This document shows positions 1 to 10,810 of a DNA stretch of 27,854 nt, piece after piece. The stretch comes from Priapulus caudatus (Eukaryota; Priapulida; Priapulimorpha; Priapulimorphida; Priapulidae). The translations under genes and the position numbers were made by a program. Position 1 is the stretch's first letter; every line of letters begins with the position of its first letter. The stretch lies in the NCBI RefSeq assembly GCF_000485595.1, contig NW_014579078.1:1-27854 (forward strand), given 5' to 3'. Below the pieces are notes generated by a model. It searched no databases. It had not been told where the DNA came from and was given only the letters and a program-made list of their open reading frames with translations.

Positions 1-153
1 AAGTCTAACCCGACCAGATGAGACGGGAATACCTAGAGAGCGTTGCCGAAAGAAGCGTGTTGACGCCGAAGTCTGAGGCGCAAGATCTTGCGCGGCAAGT
101 TCCGGCGCAAGGCGCAAACGTGACCGCGAACGTCTACGCACAGTATGGCAGCG

Positions 154-215
154 GCTGGCAGCTATGATCCGTGCGCGCGCATGCTTACGCCGGCGCACGC
201 ATCATAGCTGCCAGC
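154..215. repeat. Short GC-rich inverted repeat (hairpin)
   Basis: GCTGGCAGCTATGAT followed by CGTGCGC pairs with GCGCACGCATCATAGCTGCC and AGC ending at 215. Arms are about 23 bp with one mismatch and the loop is short. It may be part of a larger repeat; no gene is visible nearby. Confidence 0.7.
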
Positions 216-265
216 GAACAGTCCACATTTTAGTGGGGGACACAGAGGGCAGACATTTGGAGCGT

Positions 266-728
266 GAACAGTGTTCACTTGTTATAAAACATAATGTCTC
301 TTGTTCGTAACCGTAGCTGTGTCCACCGAAATCACAGAAAGACTGACGAAATTTTCGGCGTTCGCGAACCTTGCCCAGTAATGGAAATGGCTGCAAGGAA
401 CAAAGGCTATATAGACTGGGAACTCACTCCCACCTCGATTCCCATCGAGTTACTAGCTAAGCCGAGCAGGTGGAAGCGAGTGCCAGTCTATTGGGCTATA
501 GGCGGGCCACAGGCGGCAGCACTGCTTTCGCAACTCCGCCGTACGAAGAGCCTTCGCCATTGGAACGTTGGCAAAAAACGTGCAGTGTTTGCGGCTGACA
601 TGCCATTTCCATTACTGGAAAGTTCGCTGAACGGCGAGAATTCGCAGTCTTTAGTGATTTTCGCAATGACACAGCTCGGTACGAACAGAGACATTATGTT
701 TTTATAACAAGTGAATACTGTTTGTTCA
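266..728. mobile_element. Foldback element with about 130-bp inverted arms
   Basis: The left arm (about 266-395) and right arm (about 596-728) are imperfect inverted copies. Both contain TTCACTTGTTATAAAA, ACATAATGTCTCT and CCAGTAATGGAAATGGC when the right arm is reverse-complemented. The interior of about 200 bp has no recognisable coding content. This fits a non-autonomous foldback or MITE-like insertion. No clear target duplication was found. Confidence 0.65.
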
Positions 729-2334
729 GGAGAAACAAAAGATGGAAGTGTTGAATGTGTATTCGTGCTGTGAAAGTTTCAAAATGAAGTGAAGCGTCGG
801 AGCGAATTTGGCAGCACCGCTTTCCTACCGCTTAATATATCTAGTGTAAGCGTGGCAACAGTGCGCGCCGCGAGAGCAATGGCAGCCGCGTGTCGCGTGG
901 CAGCGTACGCGTTTGACGTAGGTTCGACGGAATTTACAGAAACCGGCAATAATAGGTTCAAAGCGAGAGTAGGCCTAAAGGCTATGCTATAGAAACATGA
1001 AGAAGTTGGTAGTAAATAGATTTCGTTTTAGTTTAGCATTATATTTTATATATTATTAGTAGGAGTACTAGTAACACTAACAGGAGTCGTCATTTATTAA
1101 ATATTAGTAACTTAAACTAGTACCCGGTAACACAGTTTGTCATTATTAAGCTCCTGTAGTAACTAGTACTAGTACAGTATACTGTAGTATCCTGAGTACT
1201 TAGTAGTACTAGTAGTAACTTTACTAGTAATTATGTAAACATGTAACTTTGTAAGTTTAATAGAAGTATTTCGTAAGGTGTGGAATACAATTCGATGCTC
1301 GCATTGGGGATTTGTGTTTAGATATCATAATATATATATAGCAATAGGTTCCTGTAGAATCACGAGTACGAGGCAGCATTTGTTTTATTGGGACTACATT
1401 GGGGTTTCTTCCATAATTCCGTTGGCCCGTCCGATCGTCGGAGGCACTCAGGAATTTCACGTGGAATTTCTTACGGACACTTACAGTTCAAGGCTTCCGC
1501 AGCTGTATCAGTTTAGGCACTTCTGCACCATGTTGAAATCTTTAGTTTGATGAAGGAGTGTAACTATCAGAGATAACAATAGCAATAAGAGATGACAATG
1601 AAACTAACTGTAACTTATTAAGAATAGCCGAAGACAGAATTCCTCATATATCGTATCCTCATAAACTCACCAGTCAACGCTACGCATAAGCGTCTATATA
1701 TTGTTACAATGTGAAACAAAAAACTCCGCCGTATTACAGCAAAGAAAAGCAACGCCTAGTCAGCGAAACAAAGAATGGAGCTTCTTCTAGCCAGGCTTAA
1801 CCTAACTGGGTAGTGCATCCCTCGTGCAATGCGCCAGAACTGCCGATGAAGGCGAAAAAAGAGCCCGGCTTCCTCACTCTCCTAGAAAGGACCGGAAATA
1901 CTTGGCGTTGTAAGGGGCAGCGAGATTGCAAAAGTGGCGCGCTACGCGGGCGTTTGGAGCGGCTTCGCCGCGGATATCCGGCTGCAGATCGTCCAGGCTG
2001 TGTGACGGACGTCAATATACATTACTCATTAGGGTATTGTTAGTTGTAACCCTAGAAATACCGTTTATTGGAGATAACTCAAGTCAAGACATTAGACATT
2101 AGAGCCGGAGAATATTCCTAGCATTGCACGGTACTGCAGTAGCAGTGCTGAAAACACATTACACAAGACCTGAGAGTAGGGTTATTCTTATTCTTGTGTA
2201 GGATTACATTTACCATGAATATATGTTTTAGTATGTATTCTAATAGTAATACGTATATTAATGCTAATACTAAGAGAATTTAGATGTTTGTTTTCACATA
2301 CAAGCGATGACTTAGTCAAGTTACTGGAAGTGGA
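729..2334. other. Gene-free stretch with a TAGTAC-rich tract and a GC-rich island
   Basis: I see no supported gene. Bases about 1040-1245 are strongly enriched in overlapping agtact/actagt words, as in a degenerate simple repeat. Bases about 1795-2010 form an isolated GC-rich island in AT-rich DNA; both strands stay open for about 70 codons there, but neither product is recognised. Confidence 0.5.
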
Positions 2335-2475
2335 ATGGCTAAAGCCACTCCGAGATTAGCTCGAGACTATAGCCTCCTGCATCGCCGCAGGAGTAATCCG
2401 AGTATCTCCCTGCGTAGGAGCGGAGGGCTATAGTTCTAGAGCTACTCCGAGATCAACTATCATATCTGGGTCAAA
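2335..2475. repeat. Imperfect inverted repeat
   Basis: CCACTCCGAG, CTCGAGACTATAGCCTCC on the left pairs imperfectly with GGAGGGCTATAGTTCTAGAG and CTACTCCGAG on the right, around a smaller inner hairpin (CCTGC ... GCAGG). It looks like a small foldback element or remnant. Confidence 0.55.
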
Positions 2476-2734
2476 GCCGTGATCGCAGAGCACAAACTAA
2501 AAACATTTGTTCGTTTACCACCTTACCTGTGTTTTCTGTACGAAATTGTGGTCGAAACAGTCGGTGTCACAGTGAGTCACAAGGTCCAGATCATACCATA
2601 CAACACAATGCTAACAACCAGCTATAGTACCAAGCAATCGTCATACATTGAAAGTGATTACTTCACCGTAAACAATAAACGTAAACAAATTATGATCACT
2701 TTTTCACAACATGTAAGTGATTCTGTTCACTTTT

Positions 2735-3373
2735 TTAGCTCATCTGACATAGTCAGATGCAGCTTGTAGAATCGCATGATCGTCCTGTCCGCCGCCGTAC
2801 GTGCGAGCGTCCGTTCGTCGTGTGTCGCGTCAACAGTGGCACAAATCTAAAACGGCTCCGAAGTAACGGTCAACGATATTCGGGACGTGGGAGGGTAATC
2901 CGAAACGAGTTGGATGTTCGAAGCTGGGGTCAAAGTCAAAGGTCAAGAGTGTAAAAGAAGTGGGAAGCATTTCCTCGCTATAACTTAAAGGTATAGGAGG
3001 AAATGCAGAATTGCGGCACAAATCTAAACGGCTCGACGCTAAGGCTCGTTGATACGTCGGTGTAATAGCATCATGGTTAGATAAGCATCATCTGTGCCGA
3101 AATTGAGGTCACAGGTCAAAGGGCAATTGGCGCACAGGGCAGATTTTAAGACATTTTCTGAGGACATGGTCTGACGGAGCGATTGAAAAACTTTTGTTTC
3201 AAAGGGCGTGACCTAGCTATTTTATGACTTTATTGAAAGGACCAGTGAATGTCCTTCTGGCTACGTAAAGTGTAATGTCGGATAACCTTTTGACCCTGCA
3301 AGAGGAGGGTTAAAAGCATGGATTTGTTTACTGTCTGTTAGAAAGAAATTTGACTGCCGGGTTTTGCTAGTAG
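2735..3373 (+). repeat. Dispersed repeat family, copy 1
   Basis: It starts with tagctcatctgacatag and aligns with 23097-23670 over most of its length. Shared blocks include GTCAGATGCAGCTTGTAGAA, ATTTTCTGAGGACATGGTCT (with a mismatch in the following bases) and CCTTTTGACCCT. It is non-coding as far as I can see and diverged from the other copy by many substitutions and small indels. Confidence 0.75.
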
Positions 3374-4200
3374 AATACTATAACATGCCTTGATGTATTG
3401 AGGCTACAATGTCAGCAGTTAAATTCAAACTAATTTGGTTGTGAAGAAGGTTATATGCTCCTTAAATCCTATAATTTCATATGGCATTCTCGTACTGTCA
3501 GTATTTTCAGCATGTAACGTATGCGCACTGCTAGTGGCCACTGCCAGTGGCGCACTGGCAGTGCATGTTGGGTGGCTGTGTAGTTTTTGCCATTGCGTTA
3601 ATTAGTTACAGTGGCAGCTCTCTATTGGCAGCCTGTAGGCTTGCGTAGGTAAATGGAGATGAAGTGCTTACCTATTCTGTCTTGCTGAACCATAGTTGTT
3701 TGCTACTACATATCGAGGGAGCTTCCATCTTTAATCTGAAGACACTTAAACGTACGCGCCATCTCGTGGCAACTTTCATAACGATCCCAACAAACATTCC
3801 TTTGAGAAGGTTCCTGATATCATCCCTGTGCATTCCACTGTTTCGGCGTGTATGTGAACACATTTGGGACTAACAGGGTTTACTAGAATCCCACCACTCC
3901 ACCATAGAGTCACCGCATTAGACGTTAGATGAGCGCTGTCGCTCCGCGGCACTTGTTTAAAAGGTAGGTCGGTAGGTAAAAAAACCTTTTTTTACTTAAA
4001 AATTTATTTTAAAGTCTATAACACCAAAACTATCATTTAATGTGTTTATTTTCTAGAACTTTAAACCCCGATACATATTTTGATGGAAAAATGATAGAAA
4101 AATATTGTTTAGGAAGACTAATTTCTATTTCTCGACTTTATTTATGATCTTGGTCTAAAATAAATCAATTTAATATTCTTTTTACAACAATGCTAATAAA
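3374..4200. other. Gene-free stretch
   Basis: No supported gene. A perfect short hairpin sits at 3539-3563 (CACTGCCAGTG, GCG, CACTGGCAGTG). A block of about 32 bp at 3929-3960 (GAGCGCTGTCGCTCCGCGGC and onward) recurs at about 23945-23973, so both sites probably carry ends of the same repeat family. The remainder is AT-rich. Confidence 0.5.
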
Positions 4201-4797
4201 TTTGAGTTGGCACTTTTTTGGAAGGGTCTGCTGGACTCGACTCTAACTGTGAACGAAGCTGTCCATTTCCCTGTGCATTTCTTCAATTCCTTTAATACCG
4301 CAGGCTTACCACCACACAAACTTACTCTTAAACCTGGTTCCCCCATCATTGTCCTCAGATCTTTAGACCCACCCAACATCACCAGTGGAACATGTTGTCG
4401 AGTCACAGCCTGCCATATGCCAACGCCATAGACGTTGTCATCCTACATGGACCAGCTGCCAGCAACTGGCAAAACCGTATTCATACCACGCATACCACTC
4501 ATCTCTTCAACATCAGATCTTCCATTTCAATTTAAAAGACTGCAATTTCCTATCCGTCTTTGCTATGCTATGACAATAAACAAAGCCCAAGGACAGACTT
4601 TCACTACCATAGGCTTGCACCTGACCACACCTGTCTTCTCCCATGGCATGCTCTATGTTGCCCTCTCACGAGTAGGCAAACCCACGGCGATGTTCATTCA
4701 CACACAGCACACGAAGACCAAAAACATACTTTACAAAGAAGCCCTTGATCCTTCGTTGAGCTACAACACTAGGTACTTTGCTAGTACTATATAACTT
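4201..4797 (+). pseudogene. Helitron-type Pif1-like helicase fragment, frameshifted
   Basis: C-terminal part of the Pif1-like helicase found in Helitron RepHel proteins. The first frame reads FFNSFNTAGLPPHKLTLKPG and SPIIVLRSLDPPN up to about 4430. A second frame (4435-4791) holds IPRIPLISSTSDLPFQFKR, QFPIRLCYAMTINKAQGQTF and HGMLYVALSRVGKP, which are the conserved helicase motifs near the C-terminus. Frames change around 4385-4440, where the usual NGTR-type segment is damaged. No Rep domain or N-terminal helicase motifs are visible upstream, so this is a decayed fragment. It lies just upstream of the duplicated SCPx exons, probably in the first SCPx intron. Confidence 0.85.
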
Positions 4798-5306
4798 CCA
4801 AGTAAGATGGTACCCTCCTAGCTGTAATTGAGACAACTCAATTAGTCAGTCAGTTGAGCATGCACGGGTTATCAGTTGCTTTGATTCATTTTTATGTGGG
4901 ATATTATTTTTCTTATTCTTCTGGGATTAACTTGAGGCAGCTGTGAGATTAAATCCATACAGCTCCCAATGTCTCTACAGTTGTGCAATACATATATATA
5001 TATGACTGTTTTTGGAGCTACGACCGACCCTATACCGATTAGATACATCTATGTCACAAAGGTAGTAATCTCAGAGTATTATCATCATACAAGATCATTA
5101 CTACTGACATATCTTACGCTAAACATATTATTAATAGCTTGGGTTAACTGAAGCAAGTCAGACTAAAGTTCCTTGCTAAATGGCCAATCTGAACATGTAC
5201 TGCACTCTCAGTGCCAAGGACAGGATTCAATGCTGAGACTCTGTAGCTGAAAGTTTTGAGTGCGGAGACTATGCTAATTACATTACTTGTCTCCCTTTAT
5301 CCGTAG

Positions 5307-5364
5307 TTCGAGAAACCTGGAAGTCGAGATGAATTTGATTACCCAGATATGGCTAAGGAGGCTG
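5307..5364 (+). CDS. SCP2: SCPx exon A, copy 1
   Basis: Acceptor ccgtag and donor gtaaga bound a 58-bp exon reading [19 protein letters not shown], which matches the human FVKPGAENSRDYPDLAEEA segment. It enters in phase 0 and leaves in phase 1. The preceding exon is outside the window or unrecognised. Confidence 0.9.
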
Positions 5365-8300
5365 GTAAGAATTTACCCTGTTAGTATTTAACATTGATTA
5401 TTGTGTGCCAGCTTACACACAGCCAAATGTTGTTGTAATTATTGAGTTGAGCTTTCTCCCCTTCACTCTCCTATCTACCTTCCTTCCTCCCTATCACTTT
5501 CCTTACTTCTTTCTATCCCTTGCTACCTCTCTTCGACCAGAATCCCAATTTTTCAGTTCCGACTCTGGCTGGAGCAGTATATAAACAAATACTCGGAAAC
5601 AAAACTTTTTTCTTAATTTTATTCCTGTTAGTAGAAACATTTTACTGGCAGGCAATTATAATTTTAGCTTTGTGCCTCATACCTCATTTTGCTCGTGTTC
5701 CCATTAATATTTCATCGTGAGAATTTCTATTGCACTGAAAGTAGGTGGTTCATACACCCAACAATCATCTTGTAAATAGAATGTTAAGCCTTACTCTACT
5801 CGTCTGGGGGACATGCCTGCTAATGTTATTTCAATTTAGTAATTTTGCATGATATGGTGCCAAAACTGTTATGTTTATTTCCAGCAAAAGTTCCGGTTTC
5901 ATTCAAAATTGAGATCTGTGGCACCCCTTGGTATATACAGTATCACATTCACTCAAATGGAGTGGCTGTAATGCATATAAACTATTAAGAATTATGATTA
6001 CCTCCGCCCAACGGAGTTGGAGGAGGTTATGTGATCGCTCTTGTGTGTTAGTGTGTTAGTCCGTTCGTGTGTTAGTGGGCTCGCACGATCGATATTAGCG
6101 CGTCGAGTCAGCAGCATGCAGGCCAGTCAGTCAGCAGCAGCCAGCAGCGAGCGGCGAGCCAGCTCGTAACACATACATGTTACATGCTGGCAGAGGTATG
6201 CACTCTCCGTGAGTGCCCTCTGTCTAGTATTTATAGTGTAATCAATTTATATGTAATTTTGTTTTATTTTCTCTGACCTGCAGTGAATAATGCACTCAAA
6301 GATGCTAAAATCAACTATGGAGAAATTCAGCAGGCATGTGTTGGATATTGTTATGGTAAGAATGATGTAAAATTTATTGTGATCTCAAGTTTGTTCTATA
6401 GTTTATACCAATATTGAATATCATGTATTGTGTTCAAAATTTAATATGTGAAGTTCTAACCAAAGATAACATGTTTGACCTTTTAAAAAGATTTTCTTGA
6501 AATAGAGAATCTGGTCAACTAAGGTGTAATGAGACCAGTAATTTTAAAAGTAGTTAATCATAATTTTTCTTTGCTTTCTAAATAGAAGATAACCAGAATT
6601 TAACTATTAGGTGCCCCTATCTCGAACCCTGCAATTGTTGCTTTTTAAAATTAAATGGAGAGTCGAAATGTGGAAACTACATTTCTTTTTAATTATGGGT
6701 CATTTACGTGGGAACATTCGTAGTTTCCTATATATTTTCGCTACTCCTGTAGGTGACACAACTTGTGGTCAGAGAGCTCTTTACGAAGTCGGCATGACAG
6801 GAATTCCTATTTTCAATGTGAGTTGCCTATCTGCTGCAATAAAGATTTATAAACTGTATGTGGTCTAAGCGATGAAACAGAAGTTTTAGGTCAAGTCACA
6901 GATGTACATTTTGTTATATTCTTAGGAACACACTGATTCGAGTCAGTTGAGCATGCACGGGTTATCAGTTGCTTTGATTCATTTTTATGTGGGATATTAT
7001 TTTTCTTATTCTTCTGGGATTAACTTGAGGCAGCTGTGAGATTAAATCCATACAGCTCCCAATGTCTCTACAGTTGTGCAATACATATATATGACTGTTT
7101 TTGGAGCTACGACCGACCCTATACCGATTAGATACATCTATGTCACAAAGGTAGTAATCTCAGAGTATTATCATCATACAAGATCATTACTACTGACATA
7201 TCTTACGCTAAACATATTATTAATAGCTTGGGTTAACTGAAGCAAGTCAGACTAAAGTTCCTTGCTAAATGGCCAATCTGAACATGTACTGCACTCTCAG
7301 TGCCAAGGACAGGATTCAAAGCTGAGACTCTGTAGCTGAAAGTTTTGAGTGCGGAGACTATGCTAATTACATTACTTGTCTCCCTTTATCCGTAGTTCGA
7401 GAAACCTGGAAGTCGAGATGAATTTGATTACCCAGATATGGCTAAGGAGGCTGGTAAGAATTTACCCTGTTAAGATTTAACATTGATTTTTGTGTGCCAG
7501 CTTACACACAGCCAAATGTTGTTGTAATTATTGAGTTGAGCTTTCTCCCCTTCACTCTCCTATCTACCTTCCTTCCTCCCTATCACTTTCCTTACTTCTT
7601 TCTATCCCTTGCTACCTCTCTTCGACCAGAATCCCAATTTTTCAGTTCCGACTCTGGCTGGAGCAGTATATAAACAAATACTTGGAAACGAAACTTTTTT
7701 CTTAATTTTATTCCTGTTAGTAGAAACGTCTTACTGGCAGGCAATTATAATTTTAGCTTTGTGCCTCATACCTCATTTTGCTCGTGTTCCCATTAATATT
7801 TCATCGTGAGAATTTCTATTGCACTGAAAGTAGGTGGTTCATACACCCAACAATCATCTTGTAAATAGAATGTTAAGCCTTACTCTACTCGTCTGGGGGA
7901 CATGCCTGCTAATGTTATTTCAATTTAGTAATTTTGCATGATATGGTGCCAAAACTGTTATGTTTATTTCCAGCTAAAGTTCTGGTTCCATTCAAAATTG
8001 AGATCTGTGGCACCCCTTGGTATATACAGTATTACATTCACTCAAAAGGAGTGGCTGTTATGCATATAAACTATTAAGAATTATGATTACCTCCGCCCAA
8101 CGGAGTTGGAGGAGGTTATGTGATCGCTCTTGTGTGTTAGTGTGTTAGTCCGTTCGTGTGTTAGTGGGCTCGCACGATCGATATTAGCGCGTCGAGTCAG
8201 CAGCATGCAGGCCAGTCAGTCAGCAGCAGCCAGCAGCGAGCGGCGAGCCAGCTCGTAACACATACATGTTACATGCTGGCAGAGGTATGCACTCTCCGTG

Positions 8301-10778
8301 AGTGCCATCTGTCTAGTATTTATAGTGTAATCAATTTATATGTAATTTTGTTTTATTTTCTCTGACCTGCAGTGAATAATGCACTCAAAGATGCTAAAAT
8401 CAACTATGGAGAAATTCAGCAGGCATGTGTTGGATATTGTTATGGTAAGAATGATGTAAAATTTATTGTGATCTCAAGTTTGTTCTATAGTTTATACCAA
8501 TATTGAATATCATGTATTGTGTTCAAAATTTAATATGTGAAGTTCTAACCAAAGATAACATGTTTGACCTTTTAAAAAGATTTTCTTGAAATAGAGAATC
8601 TGGTCAACTAAGGTGTAATGAGACCAGTAATTTTAAAAGTAGTTAATCATAATTTTTCTTTGCTTTCTAAATAGAAGATAACCAGAATTTAACTATTAGG
8701 TGCCCCTATCTCGAACCCTGCAATTGTTGCTTTTTAAAATTAAATGGAGAGTCGAAATGTGGAAACTACATTTCTTTTTAATTTATGGGTCATTTACGTG
8801 GGAACATTCGTAGTTTCCTATATATTTTTGCTACTCCTGTAGGTGACACAACTTGTGGTCAGAGAGCTCTTTACGAAGTCGGCATGACAGGAATTCCTAT
8901 TTTCAATGTGAGTTGCCTATCAGCTGCAATAAAGATTTATAAACTGTATGTGGTCTAAGCGATGAAACATAAGTTTTAGGTCAAGTCACAGCTGTACATT
9001 TTGTTATATTCTTAGGAACACACTGATTCGTAAACCTATACTAATGGTATCATTGAAGAGATAAATTACTGTTATGTTTATGAATGTTATTGTTCTTTTG
9101 GCTCTAGGTAAATAATGCATGTTCAACTGGATCAACAGCTTTGTTTATGGCCAGACAATTAGTGGAAGGAGGTAATTATAAATGCTTAAGAGAAGGGTTT
9201 AATGCAAATGATTTAATATACGACATTGTTGATGAGATTTGAGTTTCAGTCTAACACAAGATTTTGCTGTTGTGGTGACATGTCATTGCCAATGTTAGTG
9301 ACACATTACTTTTCACAAACATGGAACAAATTCATGTATGCACAGTACACTGGCTTGTTTAGGTTTGGCAGACTGCGTCTTGGCCTTGGGTTTTGAAAAG
9401 ATGGAAAAGGGTTCACTGACTCCTAAGGTATATGTGATCTAGCTTACATTTGTACACATTATTAATCAGATTGTACCACTTAATCTAACACCAGAGTTTT
9501 ACTAACTCTGCTAGAATTTTATAAATGCTTACCAGTGGAATATTACCTATTTTCAGTAATCACAAACATTTATGTACACAAACATGTTTTTGACAAAAAT
9601 ATCTTTTGGCAAAAATACGCATGATTTTTACAAGCGGCAAGTCAATTTGTAGCAAAGCAGGGAATATGTTTAGGAGGCCCCAGTAGCAAAAAGTGGCATG
9701 TTGTAAATATAGATTACATTCTCGCCTTTCACGTCGTATAACCCTGTTCTCGCCTTTACAACCTCCACGTTTTTGTTTAGTTTATGGACCGTACTAATCC
9801 AATGGAGAAGCACGTTGAAGTGATGGCAAGCGTGTTTGAATTGGAGTCGGCCCCTTTCACGGCACAGATGTTTGGAAATGCTGGGAAAGAGCACATGAAA
9901 AAATATGGTGAGAAGTAGGTCTCGGAGTCATTACGTTTAAATTAGTTACCATGCATGCTCTAACTGAAATAATCCAATACTCCTTAAGTAACAATTACTC
10001 AATAATCGAACTCCAGTGACTGGGCAGTGTCTACAATTATTACCCACTAACAAAGCAGGGGTGTTTAAAATCTAACGTCTAATTAGTCTCATACAAAGGA
10101 GGAAGGTTATTACAGAGCTTTGTAGCTGATCACATTGCGGTATTTTAATCTATTTCTAGGAACAAAACCAGAGCACTTTGCCAAAATCGCATGGAAAAAT
10201 CACTTACATTCCATCAACAATCCGTAAGTCTTGTGGTGTTGCTGATTAATTATGTTACTGGTGTAGATCTGCAGTTGATGTTGCTCAATTTAAATGTATT
10301 TGGAAGCTCCTTTGGGGCATTGAATACATTGAAATATAATTTAGATTGATACAGAGTTGCATGTAAACATTGCTTGTACTGCATTTTGACTATTCCCTAT
10401 AGAACCATCCTTCCCCTAAACCACCCTTTCACTTTTTCACACAGTTCCTCTGCGATAGATTTTCCCCCATCACTTTAATTGTTGTGTGCATTCTTTTCTC
10501 AAGTTTTTGATACTTGCTAACTTTTTGTAAATGTTTGCTATTGTTGTTGCGACATTGTTTTCCGGTTGTTCGCTCACTTTAACTTTGATTGTGGTTACAG
10601 TATTGGTGGTTCTATTGGTGGTTCTATGCAGGTACTCACAGTTCCAGGATCAGTACAGTATGGATCAGATTTTGAACTCGCCGATGGTTCACAAACCACT
10701 AACGAAGTTGCAGTGCTGGTGAGTGGGTACTCCTCGTTCCATTAATGACGATGTTAATGATGATGGTGGTAATGCTGC

Positions 10779-10810
<32 letters not shown>

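Larger units (their letters stand above)
4848..6940 (+). repeat. Tandem duplication, unit 1 (2093 bp)
   Basis: Unit 1 runs from agtcagttgagc at 4848 to cactgattcg at 6940 and is followed directly by unit 2. It contains SCPx exons A, B and C, their introns and one MITE. By eye the units differ by about twenty substitutions, a 4-bp change in a TA run near 5000 and one 1-bp indel near 6693. Confidence 0.95.
6941..9030 (+). repeat. Tandem duplication, unit 2 (2090 bp)
   Basis: Direct, head-to-tail copy of 4848-6940. It ends at cactgattcg, after which single-copy intron leads to exon D. The three exons are identical between copies and the differences are all intronic. Confidence 0.95.

Noticed and set aside
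1278-1550. 90-codon open frame
   Set aside because: No recognisable domain, no splice or codon-use support, and an overlapping open frame on the other strand.
1-5306. First coding exon of SCPx
   Set aside because: I searched for sequence encoding the conserved VFVVGVGMTK segment followed by a GT donor and found none, so no start was assigned.
5520-5720. 66-codon hydrophobic open frame present in both duplicated units (also 7609-7809)
   Set aside because: It lies in intron A-B. It is shared only because of the tandem duplication, and two of its few changes alter residues (Lys to Glu, Phe to Ser).
6611-6868. 85-codon open frame spanning exon C copy 1
   Set aside because: It is exon C read with retained intron on both sides; in unit 2 a one-base insertion breaks the same frame.
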